The translations under genes were made by a program, and so were the position numbers. Source: an uncultured Latescibacterota bacterium (GTDB lineage: Bacteria > Latescibacterota > UBA2968). Taken from it: a stretch of 64,000 nucleotides of DNA. The notes under the pieces are model-generated. The model was not told the origin of the DNA, ran no database searches, and worked only from the letters and a program-made list of their open reading frames with translations. Where the stretch lies: the NCBI GenBank assembly GCA_951812755.1, contig OX638329.1, positions 3,790,522 to 3,854,521 of the forward strand, given 5' to 3'. This document shows, piece by piece, positions 15,740 to 25,094 of the stretch (position 1 is its first letter; every line of letters begins with the position of its first letter).

Positions 15740-18031
15740 TCAACTTGCCACCACAACACCATTTTGATCTCTTTTTTCCGCACACAATGTCTCGCCCACC
15801 CAAACCTTCAACTCGCCATCGGGCAATGGTACCATTAAAACCCCATCATCCATCAGAATGGGATCTCCTCCGGGCACATCCCCCGTCCTGTGTGGTCGCA
15901 ATACCGCAATAAATGTGGCATCTTCTTGCGGTATCGTCGTCTCTGCTGTCACATGATACTCCTCAAGCTGAACGCGCTCCCTCGGCGGCGGATCAAACTG
16001 ATCTGTCTGACTGATTTTCAAATTTGATGGACGTAGCAGAGACACCACACAGCCCGCATTACCCGTTGTAATTTTCAGCGTCTGTCCTTCGATATCCATC
16101 TCCGTTTCAGCGTGCAAATAATACTGAAATATCGATGCCTCGTGTGCCACCACCGTATCACAAATCACCACAGCATCGGGTTTGGCGAACAAAATCTGCC
16201 GCGTAAATTTTTTCAGCATTCCCCCATACGCCGGGGCGGCTTCACCAGCCACATAATCAAATACATCCGACGTTTGAAAATCCACAATTTCACCCATAGC
16301 CGCAGCGTTGTTGCGCAACTGACTCTCGCCGTTTACCCCAATACAATTGGTTGATTTTGTATGGTGCATCCAGTTCTTATGGTGGTCACTGCCGTGAATA
16401 TCGCGTTGCCCTGTGTGAATCAACAGCCGCTCGCCAAAAGCAAATAGCGAAAATGAATTTTGCGCGTCAAAACCGTGACTCTGTGACCCATAAGGACTGC
16501 TCTTAAAAATGACCGACACATTGTTTTTTCCATCCGTCAAATCCGAATTCATCGCCACCAACCCCGTGCCGCGAAAACATTTCGAAGAAGGCAAATCCAC
16601 CGGCACTTTTGCGCGCACTTCTGGCAATGCACCCCTCACAAAGTCGATATAGAGCGACCGCCCAGCACCCACGGCATCCAACCGGTGCTCTTTTGTCTCC
16701 TCTTTCACTTTCTCCGGATGCATATCCACATACCACTTCCAATATGGATTGCGCGCCTGAGCCGCCAGCGTACGCATCAAGTCACAATTCTGATCCGATG
16801 TTCTCGTCGTCGTCAAATCGCCCACGCCACCTCCTCGCGTACCCGGAGGCTGAAAATACATCGGATAATCGCCAGCGCGTGCAAAATACGGTTTGCAATA
16901 CGCATCGATCCCCATTGCTGTCTGCATGATATCTGCCCACCACGTAAAGCGCTGAACATAACTGTCCCAGTATTGCAATCCCTGGTGCCAACCGCCATCC
17001 TCATCGCACCACGCGGGATACACGGCCCCAAACACATTCATTGCAAACCACACCCACTCCTCTGCCTCGGGAATCTCGTCCAAAAACGCCACGCCAATCT
17101 CTCCCAAAAAATGCCAGGCACGACCGGCATGGCTGCCATAAGGATGCCACAAATAGCGCATCTGGACTGCCAGATGATCGTACATCTCCTGCCCCTGCAC
17201 CTTCATCACTACGCGGCATATTTCGCGCTCTTCTTCGCATAACAAATCGTTCACAAACGTATAGGTGCGACAAAAATAGTAATTGTAGGGCATACCTGCT
17301 TCGTCATTATACCGATACCCGGTCGCCCCCAGAGGATCCCATCTGGCACACGCCAGCAGCAACTCTTTCGCCTTCTCGCCATAGTGATCTTGCCCACCCA
17401 AAAGCCGCGTAAAAGCCAGCGTCGCCGCGCTATTTAACACGCGAATTGTGTACATCCGGTTTCCCCACCAGATCTCCCGCCATTTCTCACTCAGAACAAC
17501 AGTCCCCTCTGGATACAGGGGCGGTTCCCTGGTGGATGGCATATCGACCAGAATATCTTCGCATGTTGCGACCAGATCGTCGTAAATCGGTTTCAGATCT
17601 CCTCGCGCCCGTGCGCGCAAACTATCCAAATCCTCTGGACGCACAAACAGACGCGGATGGCTCTTGGGGATGCGCCCGATCAATTCACTGCGTTTGGGCA
17701 AGGGCAATGCGCTTGCATTCTGGGCAATCACAAAAGCGCGCCCCGAACTCCAATCCGACACCTGCCCACACCTATCGGCAAATCGAAACCGCCAGTACCA
17801 CTGCCCCGAATCAAACACCTCTGCTGCGCGGTGAACCGTATATATCAACTCCCGTGCCTCATAAGCAATATCTGAAAAATCCGCGCCCCGCGCACACTGG
17901 ATGTCATAGCTCGCAGCATTCTCCTGCGGACGCCACACAAATGCCGGTGGCGTCTCCTCTGTCGTCGTATTCTCCGGTCTAAATCCCCATTCTCCCGGCT
18001 GCGCAGGTCTTTCGTCAATTGTCAACGCCAT
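15740..18031 (-). CDS. DUF4962 / heparinase II/III-like polysaccharide-processing protein
   Basis: A 763-residue protein. Residues 1-110 are a beta domain (fibronectin-like, WRPQENAASYDIQ, GQWYWRFRFAD) typical of DUF4962. Residues 130-500 are helical, as in the alpha-toroid of heparinase II/III lyases, with PRLFVRPEDL, MPYNYYFCRTYTF and HPYGSHAGRAWHFLGE. Residues 510-740 form a beta-sheet domain (SPYGSQSHGFDAQNSFSLFAFGERLLI). The family acts on acidic polysaccharides by elimination. No signal peptide is seen, which is odd for a polysaccharide lyase and suggests action on imported oligosaccharides or a missed export route. AAAGGAG precedes the ATG. The next gene is only 11 bases downstream, so it belongs to the catabolic-looking operon 18043-20384. 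Confidence 0.7.
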   Translation of the reverse strand: MALTIDERPAQPGEWGFRPENTTTEETPPAFVWRPQENAASYDIQCARGADFSDIAYEARELIYTVHRAAEVFDSGQWYWRFRFADRCGQVSDWSSGRAFVIAQNASALPLPKRSELIGRIPKSHPRLFVRPEDLDSLRARARGDLKPIYDDLVATCEDILVDMPSTREPPLYPEGTVVLSEKWREIWWGNRMYTIRVLNSAATLAFTRLLGGQDHYGEKAKELLLACARWDPLGATGYRYNDEAGMPYNYYFCRTYTFVNDLLCEEEREICRVVMKVQGQEMYDHLAVQMRYLWHPYGSHAGRAWHFLGEIGVAFLDEIPEAEEWVWFAMNVFGAVYPAWCDEDGGWHQGLQYWDSYVQRFTWWADIMQTAMGIDAYCKPYFARAGDYPMYFQPPGTRGGGVGDLTTTRTSDQNCDLMRTLAAQARNPYWKWYVDMHPEKVKEETKEHRLDAVGAGRSLYIDFVRGALPEVRAKVPVDLPSSKCFRGTGLVAMNSDLTDGKNNVSVIFKSSPYGSQSHGFDAQNSFSLFAFGERLLIHTGQRDIHGSDHHKNWMHHTKSTNCIGVNGESQLRNNAAAMGEIVDFQTSDVFDYVAGEAAPAYGGMLKKFTRQILFAKPDAVVICDTVVAHEASIFQYYLHAETEMDIEGQTLKITTGNAGCVVSLLRPSNLKISQTDQFDPPPRERVQLEEYHVTAETTIPQEDATFIAVLRPHRTGDVPGGDPILMDDGVLMVPLPDGELKVWVGETLCAEKRDQNGVVVAS

Positions 18032-18042
18032 TTTTTTCTCCT

Positions 18043-19374
18043 TTATCGAACAATCCGGCGGAAGGGTTCCGAGTGCAGATCACAAATGAGCAGATCGTCG
18101 ATAGAATCATTTTCAAGCCCCTGTTTGATAACGCGCAAAGAGGCTTCAACGGCTTCAGCAGTAATACGCACGTCTTCTTCGGTATGTGCAAGCGTAGGCC
18201 CAAAGCCCATATAACAATGCACACCCCGGCGGGCCATCTCCTGAATAAACAGCGTCTGAACTTTACCGCGCAATGCCTCATCGGGCAAATCGAGCACCAG
18301 ATTAGGCGTTGCGGGAAACCCTTTGCAAGATCCCGAAAGACCAGCAGATGAGACGGCTTCGTCAATTGCCACAGCTACTTTTTGACCCATTTCTGCCAGA
18401 TGTGTCTCGCTATCGCGCCTTTTGAGTTCTCGGATGGTCGTAAGTGATGCAACAGGACCGACATTATCGCTCCAATACGAACTGGAAATAAACATCGCCT
18501 TAGCGGGCTCCATCGCTTCCCGCGATCCGACAACAGCCCCCATTGGATACCCATTGGACATACCTTTGGCAATCACCGTGATATCTGGCGTAACACCCAA
18601 ATACTTCTGCATACCGCCAAGAGACTCGCGCCAACCGCAAGAGACTTCGTCGAAGACGAGCAAAGCGCCGTGCCTGCGGGCGAGTTCTTTGACCCCTTCG
18701 AGATACCCCTGTTCGGGCCACTCGGATCGGGCGGGTTCCATCATAACCGCGGCAACCTCGCCCTGATATTCGGTCAGTAAACGGCCGAGCATGTCGAGAT
18801 CGCCATAGGTAAATGGAATCGCCGTTCCCGCCAGAGCACGCGGCACACCAATCGGCTCAATACCGGCAAAGGGATATTCTCCACTCTCGGGATCGACGAG
18901 ATAATTTGCCGATTGGTACCAATCGTGCCATCCGTGATAACCGCAAAAAAGAATGACATCTCGATTTGTCGTGCCCCGAGCAATACGAGCAGCCACTGCA
19001 CAGGCTTCCCCGCCCCCCTTAGTATAGCGCACCATTTCAGCACTCGGTATGGTATTGATCAATTCATCTGCCAGTTCAATCTCGAGCGCACTGTTCATGG
19101 AATGCAGACTTCCGCAATCGATCTGCTTTTTAACAGCACCATCGACAACGGGATCTGCATAACCCAAAATAATCGCCCCCAAAGCGCGAATCCAATCGAT
19201 ATATTCATTGCCATCAACATCGACAAATCGCGCGCCTTTTGATCGCGCGACATAGAGTGGACTAACGCCATTTGCGACCCGGTCGGCTCTTCGGCTGATG
19301 AGCTGTGTCCACCCCGGAATGCGTTCTCCCGCTTTCTTATACAGTTCTAACGATCTCGTGACATCATGTGACAT
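18043..19374 (-). CDS. Class III PLP aminotransferase (GSA aminomutase-like)
   Basis: A 443-residue fold-type I PLP enzyme. It shows YTKGGGEACAVAARIAR for phosphate binding, LLVFDEVSCGWR with the PLP-nitrogen Asp, and the Schiff-base Lys in TVIAKGMSNGYPMGAV. N-terminal SKGARFVDVDGNEYIDW is the usual class III signature. The nearest familiar family is glutamate-1-semialdehyde 2,1-aminomutase, but the context (heparinase-like and dehydrogenase genes, no heme genes) suggests an amino-sugar or omega-amino substrate. ATG 19374 lies 2 bases after the stop of the upstream dehydrogenase, so translation is probably coupled. Substrate specificity cannot be read from sequence. Confidence 0.78.
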   Translation of the reverse strand: MSHDVTRSLELYKKAGERIPGWTQLISRRADRVANGVSPLYVARSKGARFVDVDGNEYIDWIRALGAIILGYADPVVDGAVKKQIDCGSLHSMNSALEIELADELINTIPSAEMVRYTKGGGEACAVAARIARGTTNRDVILFCGYHGWHDWYQSANYLVDPESGEYPFAGIEPIGVPRALAGTAIPFTYGDLDMLGRLLTEYQGEVAAVMMEPARSEWPEQGYLEGVKELARRHGALLVFDEVSCGWRESLGGMQKYLGVTPDITVIAKGMSNGYPMGAVVGSREAMEPAKAMFISSSYWSDNVGPVASLTTIRELKRRDSETHLAEMGQKVAVAIDEAVSSAGLSGSCKGFPATPNLVLDLPDEALRGKVQTLFIQEMARRGVHCYMGFGPTLAHTEEDVRITAEAVEASLRVIKQGLENDSIDDLLICDLHSEPFRRIVR

Positions 19375-19376
19375 GG

Positions 19377-20384
19377 CTATTCCCGCCAATTAAAAATGAC
19401 ACCCAGCATAGATTTTTCACGCGCGTAGGCCATTTCATAAGCCTGGACCATTTCTGTGTAATGCAAACGGTGCGTAATAAGACGGCTGGGCTGAAGTTTT
19501 TTTTCTGCCATAAGAGAAAGAACGTGATTGCAATGACCGAGGTGCCCCGATGCATCGGCATGCGGATATAATTGGGCATCTTCTCCATGCACAGCAATCA
19601 GAGATATCCCCTTGGCGTAAAACCATTCCATTGCCAGAGGATTAAAATCAAGCGGCGGTTCGCCCCGCCCCATAAGGCTGACAATAGAGACCCGACCATT
19701 TGGTCGCACAATTTCAACAGATGTTCTGAAAGCAGGCCAGGGATTCGCCGTAAGAATAACCAGATCAATACCGCTTCCATTTGTAAAAGCGCCGAGTTTT
19801 TCTTCGAGGTCTGGGTCGTCTGATAAATAAGCCGCGTGCGCCCCCATTCGCTTTGCCATATCCAACCTGATGGGACTATTTCCAAGCCCAACGACACGGG
19901 CACCAAACAGAGGGCCTAAAGCGACTGCCCCCAGGCCCAGAACACCCAGACCAACAACGGCGACATTTTCGCCAGGTCTAAACAATGCTTTGTGGTAACA
20001 ATGTGCGCTGAGCGCATAGAGGTGTGCATACACAGCATCTTCATCATCGACTCCAGGAGGTACTTTGAAGATGTCACCAAACTGGCTTATGATGTATTCG
20101 GATTGGTGAGGCTGAGTAGCCACAACGCGATCGCCAACCTCAAAGCGCGTGACCTCGGCACCAATACCGCGAACAATACCCAGATTGCTATCGCCAACGA
20201 ATCGCGGATAATCCGGCGCACCCGGTACGCGTTCTGCGCCTTCAAAATTGCCCCGATCTGTCCCAATTTTAAACGCGCTGATCTGCGTCTCAACCCAGAC
20301 ATCATCAACACCGAGCGCGCTCGTATCAAGAGGGTGCTCTTCAATGCGAAGGTCGCGTGGACCATGGAGTATAGCTTTTTTCAT
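19377..20384 (-). CDS. Medium-chain dehydrogenase/reductase lacking the catalytic-zinc motif
   Basis: A 335-residue MDR-superfamily oxidoreductase with the Rossmann glycine motif VVGLGVLGLGAV near 155-166. The usual zinc motif GHE is absent, and where C-G-S-D is expected it has AFKIGTDRG. It therefore resembles zinc-independent members such as bacteriochlorophyllide-type or sugar-derivative dehydrogenases. It is followed almost immediately by the aminotransferase gene. A role in oxidising a hydroxyl before amination (or the reverse) in sugar degradation is plausible but inferred. Confidence 0.68.
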   Translation of the reverse strand: MKKAILHGPRDLRIEEHPLDTSALGVDDVWVETQISAFKIGTDRGNFEGAERVPGAPDYPRFVGDSNLGIVRGIGAEVTRFEVGDRVVATQPHQSEYIISQFGDIFKVPPGVDDEDAVYAHLYALSAHCYHKALFRPGENVAVVGLGVLGLGAVALGPLFGARVVGLGNSPIRLDMAKRMGAHAAYLSDDPDLEEKLGAFTNGSGIDLVILTANPWPAFRTSVEIVRPNGRVSIVSLMGRGEPPLDFNPLAMEWFYAKGISLIAVHGEDAQLYPHADASGHLGHCNHVLSLMAEKKLQPSRLITHRLHYTEMVQAYEMAYAREKSMLGVIFNWRE

Positions 20385-20392
20385 AAAATCCC

Positions 20393-22240
20393 CTAAACAA
20401 AAGAAACCTCTCCCTTGAACTGACTCATATACAAATTGTAATAAAACCCCTCTGCATCCAACAACGCCCGATGCGATCCGCGTTCAATAATCTGTCCGTC
20501 GTCAATAACCAGAATCTCATCCACATTGCGAATTGTGCTCAACCGGTGGGCAATAATAAAGCTCGTTCGCCCCTCCATCAACCTTAAAAGCGCCTGTTGA
20601 ATCCGCATTTCCGTCCGCGTATCCACGCTGGACGTCGCCTCATCTAAAATGAGAATCGACGGATCGGCCAGCGCGGCTCTCGCAATAGCCAGCATCTGAC
20701 GCTGTCCCTGGCTCAAATTGCCGCCGCGTTCCGAAAGCACCGTATCATAGCCCTGGGGCAACCGGTGAATAAAGGGATCTGCATTGGCCAATCTCGCCGC
20801 ATCAACCACCTCCTCATCCGAAGCATTGAGCCTCCCATAACGGATATTTTCCCGCACAGTATCAGACAACAAAAAAGTATCCTGCAACACAATGCCCAGT
20901 TGCCGGCGCAACGCTTCCCGTTTCACCTGCTGAATCTCATGGCTGTCGATATAGATCGCCCCGCTATCTATATCGTAAAACCGGGTCAACAAATTCACAA
21001 TCGTCGTCTTCCCCGCTCCCGTCGGTCCTACCAGCGCAATCTTCTCGCCAGGTCTCGCGTGCAAACTCACCTCTTTGAGCACAGGCACATCTTTTTCATA
21101 ACCAAAACACACCCGCTCAAAAGCCACATCCCCCCGAACCTGTTCTAATGCGACTGCATCCGGACTATCGGGCATTTCGGGAAACTCATCAATAGTCTCA
21201 AAAACCCGCTCTGCTCCAGCCAGTGCCGCCTGTATCGAATTGTACAAATTGGCAACCTGTCCCAAAGGTCGTCCGAACTGTCGCACATAACTGATAAAAG
21301 CGGCAATCACCCCTATTGTCACATCGCCCTGAACCGCCATATAGCCACCCGCAAAAGCCACAATTACCAGGCCCATATTATTCACAAAAAAGGTCAGAGG
21401 CGGCATCAGTGTCCCGAAAAACTGCGCGCGGGTGCCGGCATACTTCAATCTGTTATTGAACTTTTCAAATGTCTCAATCGACGCCTGTTCGCGTCCATAA
21501 GCTTTCACCACCTGTTCTGCCGAAATCGTCTCTTCAATCATCCCATTGAGATCACCCAGTGCCGCCTGCTGCTCGCGAAACCCTCGCCGTGCGCGTTTGG
21601 CGACCTGCGCTGTCAAAGACGTCATTAGCGGAAAGGTAAGCAAGCTAATCAACGCCAGCGGCCAATCCATCCAAAACATCATAGCCGACACGCCCACCAG
21701 AGTCAGCACACTGCTAATCAACTGCGTCACGCTTTCCGACAACACACTGCTGATATTATCCACATCATTGGTCACCCGGCTCATGAGATCGCCACTGGCA
21801 CGCCGATCAAAAAACCGCAGCGGAAGCACCTGCAAGCGGTTAAAAATATCCTGTCGCAAATCCCGCACAGCATTTTGGGATACTCGCGCCATCACAAAAG
21901 ACTGAAGCCAGGACGTCAGTGCCATGGCCACATACACCCCAGCCATCAACAGGGCAATTTGAAAAAGACCTGGCAAGTCGTTATCGACGATATACTCATC
22001 AATCGCACGCCCCATCAAATACGGGCCTGCCACCTCCAACCCCGTCGAGATCACCACCAGCCCCACCACCCCGACCAACGTCACCTTGTAGCGCCTCATA
22101 TACCCCATCAAACGGCGGGTAGTCCCCCGAAAATCCTGCGCCCGCTCGTCATCTCCCATCATCATCATCCGGCGGCGCCCCATCATCATCCCGCCCGGTC
22201 CTCGCTGTTCACCGTCGCCCTGTCGATTAACTTCCGCCAT
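20393..22240 (-). CDS. ABC exporter half-transporter, canonical ATP site subunit
   Basis: A 615-residue type IV ABC exporter half. A Met- and Arg-rich N-terminus (residues 15-35) precedes six membrane helices (about 50-345) and an ATPase domain. Motifs: Walker A VGPTGAGKTTIV, signature LSQGQRQM (Q instead of the usual G at the second position), Walker B LILDEATSSVD with catalytic Glu, and H-loop IIAHRLST. Its start overlaps the end of the upstream half-transporter by 14 bases, so the two are made together and almost surely pair as a heterodimer of the LmrCD/TM287-288 type. Substrate unknown; multidrug-like or lipid-linked export is usual. Confidence 0.88.
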   Translation of the reverse strand: MAEVNRQGDGEQRGPGGMMMGRRRMMMMGDDERAQDFRGTTRRLMGYMRRYKVTLVGVVGLVVISTGLEVAGPYLMGRAIDEYIVDNDLPGLFQIALLMAGVYVAMALTSWLQSFVMARVSQNAVRDLRQDIFNRLQVLPLRFFDRRASGDLMSRVTNDVDNISSVLSESVTQLISSVLTLVGVSAMMFWMDWPLALISLLTFPLMTSLTAQVAKRARRGFREQQAALGDLNGMIEETISAEQVVKAYGREQASIETFEKFNNRLKYAGTRAQFFGTLMPPLTFFVNNMGLVIVAFAGGYMAVQGDVTIGVIAAFISYVRQFGRPLGQVANLYNSIQAALAGAERVFETIDEFPEMPDSPDAVALEQVRGDVAFERVCFGYEKDVPVLKEVSLHARPGEKIALVGPTGAGKTTIVNLLTRFYDIDSGAIYIDSHEIQQVKREALRRQLGIVLQDTFLLSDTVRENIRYGRLNASDEEVVDAARLANADPFIHRLPQGYDTVLSERGGNLSQGQRQMLAIARAALADPSILILDEATSSVDTRTEMRIQQALLRLMEGRTSFIIAHRLSTIRNVDEILVIDDGQIIERGSHRALLDAEGFYYNLYMSQFKGEVSFV

Positions 22241-23972
22241 ATCCGTTACCTTCTCCGAGCTGTGAATCGTAAATTTCTTGATACACTGAACTGGACGTCA
22301 TCAACTCCTGATGCGTGCCCTCGGCAACCAGCACCCCATCGTCCAGCACCAGAATTTTATCGGCCTGTAACACCGTACTGATGCGCTGCGCTACCAGAAA
22401 ACTCGTGCAACCCACCATCTGTTCAAGCGCATCGTGAATCCTGGCCTCTGTCTCCAGATCTACCGCACTGGTACTATCGTCCAAAATCAACACCTTCGGA
22501 CGGGAGATCAACGCCCGGGCTATCGCTATCCGCTGCCTCTGTCCTCCCGACAAATTCACGCCGCGCTGGCCCAATAGCGTCTCATACTTATCTGGAAACT
22601 GAACAATAAAATCGTGCGCCATAGCCGCACGAGCAGCGTCCTCAACCTCTTCATCCGTCGCATCGGGCCGCCCGTACCGAATATTGTGCCGAATCGTACC
22701 CGAAAAAAGGACCGACTCCTGGAGCGCCATCCCAATTTGCTGTCGCAGTGTCTCCTGTTCCATATCCCGCACATCCATCCCATCCACCATCACCCGCCCT
22801 GCATCCACATCGTAAAACCGCGGGATAAGATTTACCAGCGACGACTTGCCCGCTCCCGTCGATCCCAAAATCGCCACCTTTTGCCCCGGCTCGGCGACAA
22901 AATTCAGATTCCGCAACACCGGATCATCTGCTGTCTCATTATAACTGAATGTCACATTTTCAAACGCGACCTGCCCCCCCAACACCACATCGCGCTTTGC
23001 ATCCGCCCGATCATGCACCTCTGGCTCGCTATTCAGCACCTCGATAATACGCTCGGCAGAAGCCTCTGCTCGAGACATCCGGATAAGCACCATACTGCCT
23101 ATCATCAGGGATTGCAAGAAAAGCAACAAATAATTGATAAACGCAATAATCTCGCCCAGCTTCATCCCTCCCTGAGTCACTGCAATCCCCCCGAACCAGA
23201 TCACACCCACCACACCCAGATTCAGTACCAGCATCATAACCGGCATCACCAGCGCCACCAGTTGCGTCACCCGAATCGTCTGTTCCATCAACCTGTTATT
23301 GGCCGTTCCAAACCGTTCGATCTCGTGGTCTGCCCTCAAAAAAGCCTTCACCACACGCACGCCTGCCAGATTTTCCTGCGTCACTTGATTCACCCGATCC
23401 AGGCGATTCTGCACTTCGCCAAACATCACATTGGCTTTTCGAAACACCAGAATTAGAGTCCCCAGAATCACGGGCACCAGTCCAATAAAGATTAATCCCA
23501 GGCGGGGACTGGTTATAATCGCCATCGCCAGACCACCCACCATCGACATGGGCATACGCGACAGAATGCGCAATAACAAACGCGCCACTTCTCCCACCTG
23601 CCGCACATCATTGGTCAGCCGCGTAATCAGATGTCCCGTTGATAGCTTATCCAGATTGCCAAATGAAAGTGACTGAATTTTGCCAAAAAGCGCACTGCGA
23701 ACATCGGTCTCCACCCGCTGCGCCACCCACACGCCAAACCAGGCATTGCCAATCGCAAATAAAACGCCTCCAATAGCCAGACCGAGCATCCACAGACCGG
23801 TTTCAATCACCAGATCCAGATCTCCCCCGGCAATCCCCTCATCTACAATCCGCTGCACCAACCGGGGCTGCATCAACTCCAGCATCACCTCGATCAATTT
23901 CATCAATGGCCCGATAGTCGCCTGCTTCCAATAGGGCCGCATATAACCCATCAATTTCAGAATATTCTGCAT
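22227..23972 (-). CDS. ABC exporter half-transporter, degenerate ATP site subunit
   Basis: A 581-residue type IV exporter half with six membrane helices (about 15-310) and an ATPase domain. Walker A is ILGSTGAGKSSLV and the signature is LSGGQRQR. Walker B reads LILDDSTSAVD, so the catalytic Glu is Asp, and the H-loop His is Gln (LVAQRIST). Both substitutions are the mark of the degenerate-site subunit in heterodimeric exporters such as TM287 or LmrC. The partner with intact residues is encoded directly downstream with a 14-base overlap. A 31-base gap separates it from the upstream PhyH gene, which may share its transcript. Confidence 0.88.
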   Translation of the reverse strand: MQNILKLMGYMRPYWKQATIGPLMKLIEVMLELMQPRLVQRIVDEGIAGGDLDLVIETGLWMLGLAIGGVLFAIGNAWFGVWVAQRVETDVRSALFGKIQSLSFGNLDKLSTGHLITRLTNDVRQVGEVARLLLRILSRMPMSMVGGLAMAIITSPRLGLIFIGLVPVILGTLILVFRKANVMFGEVQNRLDRVNQVTQENLAGVRVVKAFLRADHEIERFGTANNRLMEQTIRVTQLVALVMPVMMLVLNLGVVGVIWFGGIAVTQGGMKLGEIIAFINYLLLFLQSLMIGSMVLIRMSRAEASAERIIEVLNSEPEVHDRADAKRDVVLGGQVAFENVTFSYNETADDPVLRNLNFVAEPGQKVAILGSTGAGKSSLVNLIPRFYDVDAGRVMVDGMDVRDMEQETLRQQIGMALQESVLFSGTIRHNIRYGRPDATDEEVEDAARAAMAHDFIVQFPDKYETLLGQRGVNLSGGQRQRIAIARALISRPKVLILDDSTSAVDLETEARIHDALEQMVGCTSFLVAQRISTVLQADKILVLDDGVLVAEGTHQELMTSSSVYQEIYDSQLGEGNGYGGS

Positions 23973-24003
23973 ATCAAACCCTTAATTTTCAGGTTATACA
24001 ATA

Positions 24004-24741
24004 TCATTCCGGCGCATCTCCATACACATTAAATCCCATCCGATCCTCACCGCGCACCAGATGAACGTGATGCCTTTTGTAACACCGCACAATCGGAATG
24101 GTAATGCGTATGGCCAATCCCAGGCGTCGGCGATCAGACGTGTTAGCCGCTGAGTGGTGGAGCATACGCTCGGTAAAAAGGAAAAATTGTCCGGCTCTCA
24201 TTTCCATTTTGACAACGCGCTCCGGGTCAATACCGGTATGATCGGGGTCGCCCTGTTCGCGAAAAGCCTGTTCAGGTGTGGCTTCAATGTGCGGAACCAT
24301 TTTTCGGTGCGATCTCGGCATGAGTTGCACACAGCTGTTGGTGACATCCGTATCGTCAATAGCCAACCAGGCAGAGACATTAATACCCGGTTCTATTTCG
24401 GTGGACCAGAAATTCATATCCTGATGCCAGGGGATTTCCTTGGCATCGGGATTTTTGTTAAAAAAGTTGGATTGCCAGAGTACGATATCCGGTCCGAGAA
24501 TGCCCTCTACTCGATCCATAATTGTCGGATGTGTACACAGGTCATAAATAGTTCGGTTATCGAGATGCCGCGATTTTTGCCGATTGACGTGAAACGGACC
24601 TTCGGCTTCAAAAATCTCATGCTCAACAATAGGCCGAATCTGATCCATTTCTTCCGGCGAATGCATCGTATATGGTCCCAAATAACCTTCGTCGTGAAAG
24701 AACCGCACGTCTTCTGGTGTTAATTTATAGGATTGAGACAT
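24004..24741 (-). CDS. Phytanoyl-CoA dioxygenase (PhyH) family protein, H-x-D type
   Basis: A 245-residue Fe(II)/2-oxoglutarate dioxygenase fold. The iron-binding facial triad appears intact: His106-Gln-Asp108 in IPWHQDMNFW and a distal His near 195 in RMLHHSAANTSDRRR, whose following Arg would hold 2-oxoglutarate. SHRKMVPH in between is the family's middle motif. CAGGAG precedes ATG 24741 by 5 bases; an in-frame ATG 21 bases upstream lacks a site. Bacterial PhyH proteins hydroxylate diverse small molecules. It is divergent from the DEAD-box gene across a 353-base gap and upstream of the ABC exporter pair. Confidence 0.82.
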   Translation of the reverse strand: MSQSYKLTPEDVRFFHDEGYLGPYTMHSPEEMDQIRPIVEHEIFEAEGPFHVNRQKSRHLDNRTIYDLCTHPTIMDRVEGILGPDIVLWQSNFFNKNPDAKEIPWHQDMNFWSTEIEPGINVSAWLAIDDTDVTNSCVQLMPRSHRKMVPHIEATPEQAFREQGDPDHTGIDPERVVKMEMRAGQFFLFTERMLHHSAANTSDRRRLGLAIRITIPIVRCYKRHHVHLVRGEDRMGFNVYGDAPE

Positions 24742-24879
24742 TTGTACTCCTGAGAAACGCATCGAGGCGCGATGGCAGGGTCAATTTAGTTTTTCAATCT
24801 CTATATTAGCAATTCGGATCAAAATTTCCAAGCCCCAACTCGTGCGAGGCCCAGAACAAAATGATGTCAAAAATTATGC

Positions 24880-24910
24880 TTGACATATATGTTCACTTCC
24901 CGCAACTTAA
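24880..24910 (+). promoter_or_regulatory. Divergent-promoter motif, copy 1 (diverged)
   Basis: TTGACAT, 9 bases, CTTC, 7 bases, TTAA. The same layout with 10 bases in the first spacer occurs at 33324-33355 and 44932-44963, each time between divergent genes. This copy is the least conserved outside the fixed words. Confidence 0.4.
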
Positions 24911-25036
24911 AGGGCTAATATGATATTCCAGCGTTGCTCAGATAGTAAACAAGTGCCTGTTAAGAGCATCTATTTGAGCCTACCGCTGGTGCTAAACTTC
25001 CGACTGCTAATTCTTATACGGCACCACATTTAACGC

Positions 25037-25077
25037 AAGCCCCCGATGTGCGACCCTATCGGGGGCTTGTTGTTTGT
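25037..25077 (+). terminator. Leader terminator or attenuator of the DEAD-box gene
   Basis: AAGCCCCCGAT and ATCGGGGGCTT form a perfect 11-bp stem with a 10-base loop, followed by TTGTTGTTTGT. It ends only 17 bases before the helicase start codon and just ahead of its AAGGAG site. It can only be an attenuator in the helicase leader, or the end of a small RNA encoded in 24911-25036. Confidence 0.7.
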
Positions 25078-25094
25078 AAGGAGTCTATTTCCGC

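Larger units (their letters stand above)
24742..25094. other. Divergent intergenic region with motif copy and leader
   Basis: This gap between the PhyH gene (minus) and the DEAD-box gene (plus) holds a diverged copy of the TTGACAT-N9-CTTC-N7-TTAA motif at 24880-24910 and a strong hairpin at 25037-25068. I see no ORF with a ribosome site. The stretch 24911-25036 could be the transcribed leader of the helicase gene. Confidence 0.5.

Noticed and set aside
18043-19374. hemL (glutamate-1-semialdehyde aminomutase)
   Set aside because: Family resemblance is real, but the operon holds no tetrapyrrole genes and specificity cannot be read from sequence; kept as a class III aminotransferase.
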